A stretch of 16,606 nt of DNA from UBA8337 sp965662725 (GTDB taxonomy: Bacteria; Pseudomonadota; Alphaproteobacteria; RS24): contig CBFIIT010000035.1 in the NCBI GenBank assembly GCA_965662725.1, forward strand, positions 1-16,606, written 5' to 3'. Every line of letters starts with the position of its first letter. Within the stretch, counting starts at the first letter, position 1. Position numbers and translations under genes: made by a program. Shown one piece after another: positions 7,579 through 15,171 of this stretch. Below the pieces are notes generated by a model. It worked only from the letters and a program-made list of their open reading frames with translations, ran no database searches and was not told the DNA's origin.

Positions 7579-8643
7579 ATGAGCGATATCACAATCGGCA
7601 TTATCGGCGCCGGCATGATGGGCCAAGAGCATATTCAAAATTTCAATCTATTGGATGGCGCGCGCGTAACGGCGCTGGCCGATACGGATGAAACCATGCT
7701 GCAAAAAGCCGCCGAAATGACTGATGGCACGCCGGCCACCAGTGATGATTTCGAAAACCTGCTGGGGGATAACGGCCCTGATGCCTTGGTGATTGCGACT
7801 CCGAATTTTCATCATATTGATGTTTTAGAAAGTGCGCTGGATGCCGGAAAACCGATTTTATGTGAAAAGCCGCTCTGCACCAGTTTGGAAGATACGCAAA
7901 GCATTATGCAGCGCGTTGGCCATAAAGGACTGACTTTCCAAGTCGGCATGGAATACCGCTTTAAACCGGCGCTGGATAATATGATTGCCCGCGTACATGG
8001 TGGCGATATTGGGCAAATTCAAATGCTGTCGATACGCGAACATCGGTTTCCGTTCTTACCAAAGGTGGCTGATTGGAACCGCTTTAACCGCAATACGGGC
8101 GGCACGCTGGTGGAGAAATGTTGCCATTTCTTCGACTTGATGCGGTTTATCATCGGCAGTGAGCCAACCGGCGTAATTGCCTCAGGCGGGCAAAACGTCA
8201 ATCATTTGGATGAAAGCTATGGTGGCCACATACCCGATATTTGGGACAATGCCTATGTGGTTTTCGATTTCGCCAATGGCGCCCGCGCCATGCTTGATTT
8301 ATGCATGTTTGCCGAAGGCTCGCGACATAGTGAAGAGCTGGCAGCGATTGGCGATAAGGCAAAAGTCGAATGCTTATTGCCGCAAAACATTGTCACGCAT
8401 GGCAATCGCGAAACATGGGAAGTGAAGCAAGATGATATTCATGTGCCGGAAGAAATCCTGAAGGCCGGCTATCATTCCGGCGCGACCTATCATCAAAATA
8501 AGGCGTTTCTGGCCGCAATACGAGGTGAGGCTGAAGTGCCGGTCACTGCTTTAGACGGTCACCGCGCGGTGGCTATGGGGGTCGCGGCACAAATGGCGGC
8601 GGCTGAAAAACGCCGAGTCGATATGACGGAGGTCGGTTTATGA
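7579..8643 (+). CDS. Gfo/Idh/MocA family NAD(P)-dependent oxidoreductase
   Basis: A stand-alone 354-residue sugar or cyclitol dehydrogenase of the glucose-fructose oxidoreductase / inositol dehydrogenase class. The Rossmann motif GIIGAGMMG is at 7-15 and the CEKP motif at 95-98. GGTLVEKCCHFFD (174-186), where family members place the catalytic Lys/His pair, offers K180 and H183. The start ATG follows AAGGTGAG, which overlaps the stop of the upstream gene. Its own stop overlaps the next start (ATGA, 8640-8643), so it is translationally coupled to the aldo/keto reductase. Some members of this superfold are NAD-dependent glycosidases (for example GH109, and sulfoquinovosidases of GH188). With a sulfonate monooxygenase two genes downstream, that role should be considered, but motifs alone do not settle it. 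Confidence 0.88.
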   Translation: MSDITIGIIGAGMMGQEHIQNFNLLDGARVTALADTDETMLQKAAEMTDGTPATSDDFENLLGDNGPDALVIATPNFHHIDVLESALDAGKPILCEKPLCTSLEDTQSIMQRVGHKGLTFQVGMEYRFKPALDNMIARVHGGDIGQIQMLSIREHRFPFLPKVADWNRFNRNTGGTLVEKCCHFFDLMRFIIGSEPTGVIASGGQNVNHLDESYGGHIPDIWDNAYVVFDFANGARAMLDLCMFAEGSRHSEELAAIGDKAKVECLLPQNIVTHGNRETWEVKQDDIHVPEEILKAGYHSGATYHQNKAFLAAIRGEAEVPVTALDGHRAVAMGVAAQMAAAEKRRVDMTEVGL

Positions 8644-9554
8644 GTTATGGCGCACAAGAAAATCTGGTTAATGGCGCACAGCGCACTCTCGGCAGTAAAC
8701 AAGTCGGGCCTTTGGCCTTTGGCTGCTGGCGTTTGGTCGGCGATGATGTAGCAACAGCAACCCAGCGCATTGAAACCGCGCTTGATAACGGCCTGACGCT
8801 TATCGACAATGCCGATGTTTACGGTCTTGATTGGGGCGGAAAAGCGTTCGGCGAAAGCGAGAGCTTGCTCGGCAAAGTACTTGCGGCATCGCCACATTTG
8901 CGCAATCGCATGGTACTGGCCAGTAAGGGCAGCATTATTCCGGGCATTCCCTATGTCGCCTCAGCGGATTATTTGAATGCGGCGGTGGACGCCTCGCTGG
9001 CCCGCATGCAGAGCGCGCATATTGATTTATATCAAATCCATCGCCCCGATATGTTTACCCATCCGGCAGAGACCGCCGCCGCGCTTGATGCGCTGGTACA
9101 GGCCGGAAAGATTGGCATGGTCGGCGTTTCAAATTACACGCAAGCACAGGAAGACGCGTTGCGCCATTATTTGAAAGCGCCGCTTATATCGCTGCAATCT
9201 GAATATTCACTGGCCGATTTGACCATGCTGCGCGACGGGTCGCTCGACCGCTGCATGGTAAATGAAATGGCTTTTCTCGCTTGGTCTCCTTTGGCCGGGG
9301 GGCGGCTTATTTCCGGCGAAGGCATGCGCCCTGAATTAATGACAAAAATTGACGAATTGGCAGCGCGCGAAAATACTGACCGCGCCGGCATTGCACTGGC
9401 ATTTGTGCTGGCCCATCCGGCTGCACCGATTGCAATTATCGGGTCGCAAAACACCGACCGCATCAAAACTGCGACAAAAGCCCTCGCCATTACCTTGACC
9501 CGCCAAGACGTCTATGCGCTGATTGAGGCCGCAGAAGGCGTTCCGCTGCCCTAA
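8640..9554 (+). CDS. Aldo/keto reductase
   Basis: An NAD(P)H-dependent carbonyl reductase of 304 residues with a TIM-barrel fold. The catalytic tetrad is complete: D56, Y61, K96 and H134. The VGVSNYT segment, common in sugar-type AKRs, follows at about 161-167. The overall pattern is close to the YdhF-like group. The ribosome binding site CGGAGGT (8627-8633) sits 6 bases before the ATG, inside the end of the preceding gene, which it overlaps by 4 bases. The SsuD-like monooxygenase gene starts 19 bp downstream. Sulfonate monooxygenases release an aldehyde, so a reductase next door could turn it into an alcohol, as SmoB does for 6-oxo-glucose in the sulfo-SMO pathway. Family assignment is firm; that partnership is inference. 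Confidence 0.9.
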   Translation: MSYGAQENLVNGAQRTLGSKQVGPLAFGCWRLVGDDVATATQRIETALDNGLTLIDNADVYGLDWGGKAFGESESLLGKVLAASPHLRNRMVLASKGSIIPGIPYVASADYLNAAVDASLARMQSAHIDLYQIHRPDMFTHPAETAAALDALVQAGKIGMVGVSNYTQAQEDALRHYLKAPLISLQSEYSLADLTMLRDGSLDRCMVNEMAFLAWSPLAGGRLISGEGMRPELMTKIDELAARENTDRAGIALAFVLAHPAAPIAIIGSQNTDRIKTATKALAITLTRQDVYALIEAAEGVPLP

Positions 9555-9573
9555 CCGATGAAAACGACTGAAT

Positions 9574-10653
9574 ATGACTGACTTTCCAAAAGCCGAAATA
9601 AGCTGGTTTTCCGCCCTATGCGATGATGACTACCAATTTTTGGGCGTCGAGGACCCGAGCCTGAAGGCCAGTTGGCCGCATTGCCGCGATATTGCGCTGA
9701 CGGCTGAAAAGAACGGCTTTGATAATATTTTGCTGCCCTCCGGCTACACGCTGGGCATGGATAGCATCGGCTTCGCCGGTGGCATTGCGCCCCTATTGGA
9801 GAAAATGCGCCTGCTGGTCGCCGTGCGCTGTGGTGAAATGTGGGTGCCGCAATTGGCGCGGCAATTGGCGACACTGGACCGAATGTTGGACGGTCGCCTG
9901 ACAATCAACATTATTTCTTCTGACCTGCCGGGACAAACATTAGATGGTGGCCCGCGCTATCAGCGAACCCGCGAAATTATGCAGGCACTGCGCAAGTTTA
10001 TGAATGGCGAGGCCGTGCAAATGGATGGCGAGCATATTCAATTGGATCTGGAACCGCCGCGCATGCAAACCGTTTCCGGCAAATGTCCGCCGTTTTATTT
10101 TGGAGGCCTGTCACCGGCGGCGCGTGATGTGGCGGCTGAACAAGCCGATGTATTTTTGATGTGGCCGGATACAATGGATAAGGTTAGCGAAATTCTCGAT
10201 GATATGCGCCAACGCGCCGATGGCTATAACCGCAAATTGAAATTCGGCTATCGCGCTCATGTCATTGTCCGCGAAACGGAAGCCGAAGCGCGCGCCGCGG
10301 CCGATACACTCATCAGCAAGCTGGATGACGGCATAGGTGAAGAAATCCGCAATCGTTCATTAGACAGCGCTTCTTATGGCGTGCGGCGACAGGCTGAAAT
10401 GCGCGATGCGGCCAATGCAGCCGGCAGCGGCGACTATGTTGAAGATAATTTATGGACCGGCGTCGGGCGCGCACGCTCCGGCTGCGGCGCGGCGATTGTC
10501 GGCGATCCGGACCAAGTATTGGCCAAACTCAACGCCTATCGCGCGCTTGGCATTGAAGCGTTTATTTTATCCGGCTATCCGCACCAAGATGAATGCGATT
10601 TATTCGGCAAATATGTGCTGCCCAAACTCAATCATGGGCCATTGGAAATCTGA
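9574..10653 (+). CDS. FMNH2-dependent alkanesulfonate monooxygenase-like (SsuD/SmoC family)
   Basis: A bacterial luciferase-like flavin monooxygenase of 359 residues, close to SsuD in length and along its whole sequence. This family uses FMNH2 and O2 to split C-S bonds of sulfonates, giving an aldehyde and sulfite. Residues matching the SsuD active site are present: Arg227 and His229 in YRAHVIVRET, Arg301 in GVGRARSGCG and Tyr335 in LSGYPH. The position of the SsuD active-site cysteine (Cys54 in E. coli) appears to be Leu60 here. FMNH2 must come from a separate NAD(P)H:FMN reductase, and none is in the window. The gene sits between an aldo/keto reductase and a sugar kinase, with no sulfonate ABC transporter as in ssu operons. 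This suggests a sugar sulfonate such as sulfoquinovose rather than a generic alkanesulfonate. The family is firm; the substrate is inferred. Confidence 0.87.
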   Translation: MTDFPKAEISWFSALCDDDYQFLGVEDPSLKASWPHCRDIALTAEKNGFDNILLPSGYTLGMDSIGFAGGIAPLLEKMRLLVAVRCGEMWVPQLARQLATLDRMLDGRLTINIISSDLPGQTLDGGPRYQRTREIMQALRKFMNGEAVQMDGEHIQLDLEPPRMQTVSGKCPPFYFGGLSPAARDVAAEQADVFLMWPDTMDKVSEILDDMRQRADGYNRKLKFGYRAHVIVRETEAEARAAADTLISKLDDGIGEEIRNRSLDSASYGVRRQAEMRDAANAAGSGDYVEDNLWTGVGRARSGCGAAIVGDPDQVLAKLNAYRALGIEAFILSGYPHQDECDLFGKYVLPKLNHGPLEI

Positions 10654-11549
10654 TGCGTTTCGGGCTGGACCTTGGCGGTACCAAAATGGAAGCCATTGTG
10701 CTGGACAGCAATGGTCAGACTTCGTGGCGCGAACGCCGCCCGACACCGGCTGATAATTACGATGAAATTATTGCCACAATAGCAAGCTTGGTAGAGGAAG
10801 CCGAAATCCGGTGCGGCACAAATTTAAACGTCGGCATTGGCATGCCCGGATCGCTATCGCCGAAAACCGGCCGCGTGCGTAATTCAAATACCCAAAGCCT
10901 GAATGACCGAGCGATAAAGCAAGATTTGGAAGCGCGGCTGAAGCGCGATATCCGCTTTGCCAATGACGCCAATTGCTTCGCTCTTTCGGAAGCCAAAGAT
11001 GGCGCCGGTTCCGGTGCGCAATCGGTTTTCGGCGTCATTATCGGCACCGGTTGCGGCGGCGGTTTGGTGTTTGACGGAAAATTACAAGACGGCGTAAACG
11101 GTGTGGGCGGCGAATGGGGGCATAACCCATTGGCCGCGCCAAATGCCGATGAAGTGCCCGGACCGCCTTGCTATTGTGGCCGCCATGGCTGCAATGAGGT
11201 TTGGATTTCCGGCTCCGGTTTTGCCCGCGACCATGCAGCAGTGACCGGCGAAAACCTGCGCGCCGAACAGATTATTGCCGCCGATACGCCGCAAGCGAAA
11301 GCAAGTTTTGAGCGATTATGTGACCGCTTGGCACGCGCTTTGGGCGCAGTGATAAATCTGGTCGATCCGGAAGTGATTGTGCTGGGCGGCGGGCTGTCAA
11401 ATGTTGATGCCCTATATGAGCGCATACCGGAAATTTGGCAGCGCTATATTTTCTCTGATGTGATTGAGACCAAATTAGTGAAAAACCAACATGGCGACAG
11501 CAGTGGTGTGCGCGGGGCAGCCTGGCTTTGGCCGCCCCAATCGCAATAA
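10653..11549 (+). CDS. mak: ROK-family sugar kinase, Mak-like (fructokinase/glucokinase)
   Basis: An ATP-dependent hexose kinase of 298 residues, nearly the same length as E. coli Mak and very similar along its whole length, including the C-terminal HGDSSGVRGAAWLW. The ATP-binding LDLGGTK is at 5-11, the catalytic Asp105 lies in ANDANC, and GGEWGHNP with Glu154 and His157 follows. The ROK zinc site is CYCGRHGC (Cys173, Cys175, Cys180, with His157). An upstream ATG at 10593 is in frame but would add 20 residues absent from the family. The ATG at 10653 shares one base with the preceding stop (TGATG), which implies translational coupling. As the last gene of the run it would phosphorylate the free hexose made upstream. 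Mak acts on fructose, mannose and, more weakly, glucose; which one matters here is unknown. Confidence 0.92.
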   Translation: MRFGLDLGGTKMEAIVLDSNGQTSWRERRPTPADNYDEIIATIASLVEEAEIRCGTNLNVGIGMPGSLSPKTGRVRNSNTQSLNDRAIKQDLEARLKRDIRFANDANCFALSEAKDGAGSGAQSVFGVIIGTGCGGGLVFDGKLQDGVNGVGGEWGHNPLAAPNADEVPGPPCYCGRHGCNEVWISGSGFARDHAAVTGENLRAEQIIAADTPQAKASFERLCDRLARALGAVINLVDPEVIVLGGGLSNVDALYERIPEIWQRYIFSDVIETKLVKNQHGDSSGVRGAAWLWPPQSQ

Positions 11550-11558
11550 TCATATCGC

Positions 11559-13388
11559 TTAAAGGCGCACGTCGCCCTTATCGACCGAAGCCTGCTCAGC
11601 CGCCGTGAGCGCGACAACCTTATCGGCATCGCGGGCCAGCAAATGCAGCGCATCGCCATCGACTTCATCGACTTTATAAGCAGCATTTTTCAGCTTCGAT
11701 TTTTGAAACTTAAACGTGCCGGTCACATCAACCTTCTGGCCGATACGAATGAAACGCGGCACCGCATAAGCCGGAAGGTTTTCGCGCATATGCGCCGCCA
11801 AACCGTCCAAATCCAGCTTGCCTTCTTCCTTCTGAGTCAGATAAAGCATGCCGCAACGCCCGTCACGGCCCGGCACGGAAACGCCATAAACCACGGCATC
11901 CTCAATTTCCGGCCATTTCATAATCACGCTTTCCACTTCCGTGGTTGCAACATTTTCACCCTGCCAACGGAAAGTGTCGCCGATACGGTCACCAAACTGA
12001 ATATGGCCGTGCTTTTGCAGCACAACCAAATCGCCGGAATTGAACCAAGCATCACCCTTTTCAAACACATCGCGGAGAATTTTCTTCTCACTGGCTTGCG
12101 CATCCGTATAGCCGTCAAACGGGTTTTTCTCGCTGATTTGCATAATCAACAGACCGGTATCGCCGGGTTTCACTTTTTGCAAATGCTCATCGCCACCGCG
12201 AATGGGCGCGTCTTCATCAACATCATAAGCAACAACATCCCAATCACTGCCTTGGCCCGGTGACCAACCGACGGTTTTGTCAAAATTGAAAATATTTACA
12301 AAACCGGTATTGCCTTCCGACGCGCCATAAAATTCATGAACGCGGGAAATACCGAAACGGTTTTTGAATTCCATCCAAATATCCGGACGCAAACCATTAC
12401 CCAATACGCGGGTTACATTATGTGCCGTGTCGCTTTCGCGCACAGGCTGGGCCAACAAATAGCGCAGCAATTCACCGATATAAATCGCCGCTGTCGCTTC
12501 ATGCTTAATGCAATCTTCCCAAAATTGGCTGGCGGAAAACTTGCGGCGCAGCGCAAAGGTTGCACCGCCGCACAGGCAAGAGCCAAAACCGACAACCAAT
12601 GCATTGGAATGATACAGCGGCAGCGCGCAGTAGTAAGTATCGCTCGGCCCCAATGTCATTACATTGACACCGAACTGCGTACCGGCGCGCAGCACTTTCA
12701 TATGGGTTGTGATACTGGCCTTTGGCAGACCTGTCGTGCCCGAGGTAAAGATATAATAAATCGGCGTACCCAATGTCAGCACTTGGTCAGGCCTAATATT
12801 GGCAGCATCTTGCCCGTCAATTTCAGCCATTAAATCCTTATAACCGGCAGGCATGGCATCATTCGCGCCATCGGCAATGAACAGCAATTTTTCGCTATGA
12901 TGGCTTTCGACAATATCACTCACCGTCTCCATATTGCCGAGACACTCAGCCCCGATAACCAACAGCTTCGGCTCGATGAGCTTTAGGCTATGCGCCAGCG
13001 CCTCATTGGTCTGGCCAGTATTGACCATACCCGCAACCGCGCCCAATTTTTGCGCGCCCATAACGGTAAACAGCAATTCCGGACGGTTCTCCATATTGAC
13101 CGCGATTTTATCGCCATAGGCGACGCCGCGACTGCTGAAATAATTGGCCATTTGATTGGCCTTGGCATTCAACTCACCCCAGCTGATTGTGCGGTCCTCA
13201 AACTTTACCGCAATGGCGTCGGGCCGCTCGCCTGCATGCTGTTCGAGATAATCGACCATTGAAACTTCATCGCTTGGACGCGTCGTCAAAAGCAATTTCA
13301 AGCGCCCGACAGAACCGGGTGTCATTAAGAATTTCAAAAATCGAAAAATATATTTTCCGGTGGTGATTTTTTGTTCTTTAAAAGCCAT
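11559..13388 (-). CDS. Long-chain acyl-CoA synthetase (FATP / very-long-chain type)
   Basis: An AMP-forming ligase of the ANL superfamily that activates fatty acids to acyl-CoA, 609 residues long. The phosphate-binding loop TSGTTGLPK is at 215-223, the adenylate motif YGASEG at 354-359, SGD at 451-453, and the hinge and fatty-acyl region GDRIGDTFRWQGENV at 466-480. Lys560 in TGTFK is the likely A10 catalytic lysine. FYGASEGNTGFVN and FGDRIGDTFRW resemble fatty-acid transport proteins and very-long-chain synthetases rather than classic FadD. The ATG is preceded by AAGG with rather tight spacing (2 bases beyond AAGGTA). It lies 17 bp downstream of the GST gene on the same strand, so the two form an operon. 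It converges on the ROK kinase with only 9 bp between stops. The exact acyl substrate (including bile-acid or steroid side chains) is not determined. Confidence 0.9.
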   Translation of the reverse strand: MAFKEQKITTGKYIFRFLKFLMTPGSVGRLKLLLTTRPSDEVSMVDYLEQHAGERPDAIAVKFEDRTISWGELNAKANQMANYFSSRGVAYGDKIAVNMENRPELLFTVMGAQKLGAVAGMVNTGQTNEALAHSLKLIEPKLLVIGAECLGNMETVSDIVESHHSEKLLFIADGANDAMPAGYKDLMAEIDGQDAANIRPDQVLTLGTPIYYIFTSGTTGLPKASITTHMKVLRAGTQFGVNVMTLGPSDTYYCALPLYHSNALVVGFGSCLCGGATFALRRKFSASQFWEDCIKHEATAAIYIGELLRYLLAQPVRESDTAHNVTRVLGNGLRPDIWMEFKNRFGISRVHEFYGASEGNTGFVNIFNFDKTVGWSPGQGSDWDVVAYDVDEDAPIRGGDEHLQKVKPGDTGLLIMQISEKNPFDGYTDAQASEKKILRDVFEKGDAWFNSGDLVVLQKHGHIQFGDRIGDTFRWQGENVATTEVESVIMKWPEIEDAVVYGVSVPGRDGRCGMLYLTQKEEGKLDLDGLAAHMRENLPAYAVPRFIRIGQKVDVTGTFKFQKSKLKNAAYKVDEVDGDALHLLARDADKVVALTAAEQASVDKGDVRL

Positions 13389-13405
13389 TACCTTTTTTAT
13401 CCTTA

Positions 13406-14023
13406 CTAAACCGTGTCAAATTCAAACGCTTTTTGAAGCGCCGGACGCGCCTTCAGCCGCTCAATATACGCGGTCAAATTCGGATGTGCATCCGTCACAA
13501 TACCCATACGCTGTGACATCATAATCGAATGGCCCAGCATCGTGTCAGCGGCCGTGAAGTCACCGGCGACATAATCCTTGCCGAGCATATCATCTTCAAC
13601 CGGTTGCACGGCCTTTGCCAATAAGCGTTGCGCCTGCCCCAAAGCGGTTTCATCGCGCCGCTCCGGCGGCAATAAAATCGTCTGCACGACAATCGTATTA
13701 ATCGGCGGCATAACCATGCCTTCGCAATAATGGAACCATTGCAGATATTTCGGGAAGCTCGGATCATCAACCGCCGGTTTCAGACCGCCATTTTTATGCC
13801 GCTCAAGAATATATTCCGCAATCGCGCCGGATTCCCAAATGGTGATGTCGCCATCTTCCAAAACCGGAATACGCCCCAGCGGGTGACGTGCCCGATGCTC
13901 GTCTGACTTTAAATCTTTCGGATGAAAATCCATCCGGTTCAATTCATATTCCAAGCCCAATTCTTCCAGCAGCCACAATGTGCGCACGGCGCGAGAATTC
14001 GGGGCAAAGTGCAATTTCAACAT
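13406..14023 (-). CDS. Glutathione S-transferase family protein
   Basis: A cytosolic GST of 205 residues. The N-terminal thioredoxin-like domain (about 1-80) begins KLHFAPNSRAVRTLWLLEEL, with a serine (Ser10) at the usual active-site position, and contains GRIPVLEDGDITIWESGAIA, the cis-Pro loop and the glutathione-binding Glu-Ser pair. The helical C-terminal domain carries YVAGDFTAADTML, the conserved N-capping box. The ATG is preceded by AGGGAG (14031-14036) with a 7-base gap. It is the first gene of a two-gene unit with the acyl-CoA synthetase. Possible roles are detoxification of electrophiles, peroxides or isomerisation; nothing in the sequence picks one. Confidence 0.9.
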   Translation of the reverse strand: MLKLHFAPNSRAVRTLWLLEELGLEYELNRMDFHPKDLKSDEHRARHPLGRIPVLEDGDITIWESGAIAEYILERHKNGGLKPAVDDPSFPKYLQWFHYCEGMVMPPINTIVVQTILLPPERRDETALGQAQRLLAKAVQPVEDDMLGKDYVAGDFTAADTMLGHSIMMSQRMGIVTDAHPNLTAYIERLKARPALQKAFEFDTV

Positions 14024-14089
14024 GATTTCTCTCCCTAATGTGCTGCAGATATTGACAATAACAATGCCAAAAGTCCAGAAAAAGCGCGG

Positions 14090-14689
14090 TTATTCGGTAA
14101 TTGTCCTGAATGTCAGATTTATTCTCGGCCCTTTAACCCGCTTCATTACCGGCAGGCTATGTTCCCAATGACTTTGTGTTGTGCCACGCATCACCAGCAA
14201 GCTGCCGGTTTCCAAAACCAATTCGGTTTTTTCCTTATCCTGCTTATGACGAAACACAAAACGGCGGGGCGCGCCAAGACTGACAGAGGCAATCGCGCCA
14301 TTCGGCTGTAATTCTTTTTCATCATCGGCATGCCACGCCATGCCTTCCTCGCCCGAATGATAGAGATTTAACAAGCAGCAATTGAACGTGTCACTGCTTT
14401 CCGCCTCCACTTGCGATTTTAACGCGCTCAGCATTGGCGTCCACGGCAAAGCGGTTTTGGTGTTGTGCGAATAGGTATATTGAAACGGCTTATCACCATG
14501 CCATGCGACTTTACGACGGGTTATGATTTCGCGGCCATATAGCTTCACCCTATCGGCTTGAAAATCAATTTCCGACATCAGCGCGTCATAGGCGGCTTGC
14601 GCTTCATGCGCGGCCATAAGCGGGCCGAAATAAACCGCCTCACCATCGCGCGGCAATAAGTTTTGCCCTTGCGGATTAAATAAATCCAT
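14090..14689 (-). CDS. alkB: AlkB-type 2-oxoglutarate/Fe(II) dealkylation enzyme
   Basis: A DNA or RNA repair dioxygenase of 199 residues that removes alkyl groups from bases, using Fe(II), O2 and 2-oxoglutarate. The pattern NLYHSGEEGMAWHADDE (108-124) supplies iron ligands His120 and Asp122. HWEHSLP supplies His177, and the 2-oxoglutarate-binding RINLTFR has Arg189 and Arg195. The layout is nearest to the eukaryotic ALKBH2/ALKBH3-like group common in proteobacteria rather than E. coli AlkB, so single- or double-strand repair is plausible. Its ATG overlaps the stop of the upstream membrane-protein gene by one base (TAATG), so it is translationally coupled and shows no ribosome binding site of its own. 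It is unrelated to the alkane hydroxylase that has the same gene name. Confidence 0.9.
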   Translation of the reverse strand: MDLFNPQGQNLLPRDGEAVYFGPLMAAHEAQAAYDALMSEIDFQADRVKLYGREIITRRKVAWHGDKPFQYTYSHNTKTALPWTPMLSALKSQVEAESSDTFNCCLLNLYHSGEEGMAWHADDEKELQPNGAIASVSLGAPRRFVFRHKQDKEKTELVLETGSLLVMRGTTQSHWEHSLPVMKRVKGPRINLTFRTITE

Positions 14690-15144
14690 TAGTCAGAATT
14701 TAAGTCAGTGTGTAAGTCAGATTTTTGCCGCGCCGCGTAAATCGCAATCAAGCTCAGCGCAAGCAATATCATCGCGCCATAAATGCCCGGCGGTGTATGC
14801 TCAGTTCCGGTCGGCTTAATCGCCTGACCCAGCAAAATCAGCGCTTTTTCAAGCACCACCAAAAACAAAAACGGTAAGGTGAAATTACGATAGCGAAGCA
14901 CGACCAACGCCAAAACCAGCGCCCAGACAATTTGCGTCGCGCCAACCCATGCCGCCAGCGCAATCATTTGCAAACCACCCTCATGCGCCAAATCAAGACC
15001 GGCAATGGTAATCAGACCGCTATCGGGCAATGCCACATGCAGCGCGCCACCGACAAAGCTTTGCAGCGCGGTCAATGCCAGAGGCACACAGGCCAGAATA
15101 TGGCCGTGATAATCTGCATTACTATTGGCTGGTAAAATGCTCAT
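14689..15144 (-). CDS. Small four-helix membrane protein, unknown function
   Basis: A 151-residue hydrophobic protein that I do not recognise. Four membrane spans can be drawn at about 16-37, 57-85, 88-108 and 118-139. The N terminus is polar with HGH at 13-15, and the C terminus (KSDLHTDLNSD) is acidic. No catalytic motif is visible. The second and third spans are separated only by a short RYRN turn. No clear ribosome binding site precedes the ATG, which lies 27 bp after the DadA-like gene's stop. The last base of its stop is the first base of the AlkB start. This joins it to the repair gene in translation, although no functional link is known to me. Confidence 0.75.
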   Translation of the reverse strand: MSILPANSNADYHGHILACVPLALTALQSFVGGALHVALPDSGLITIAGLDLAHEGGLQMIALAAWVGATQIVWALVLALVVLRYRNFTLPFLFLVVLEKALILLGQAIKPTGTEHTPPGIYGAMILLALSLIAIYAARQKSDLHTDLNSD

Positions 15145-15171
15145 GGCGGAAAGGCTAACTGAAAATCTGCG

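Noticed and set aside
10593..10652. Earlier ROK kinase start
   Set aside because: It overlaps the monooxygenase by 60 bases and adds residues absent in Mak-like kinases; the TGATG at 10651-10655 is the natural start.
11564..11582. Hairpin AAGGCG...CGCCCTT as a terminator for the convergent ROK and acyl-CoA synthetase genes
   Set aside because: The stem has a bulge, lies inside the synthetase coding end and has no following T run.
14024..14089. Promoter for the GST/acyl-CoA synthetase pair
   Set aside because: A promoter is expected here, but no pair of -35 and -10 boxes with good spacing stood out on the minus strand, so none is annotated.
14090..14689. Alkane hydroxylase AlkB, as a partner of CYP153
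   Set aside because: The protein is the soluble 2-oxoglutarate/Fe(II) repair enzyme (HxD...H and RxNLTFR), not the histidine-box membrane alkane monooxygenase.
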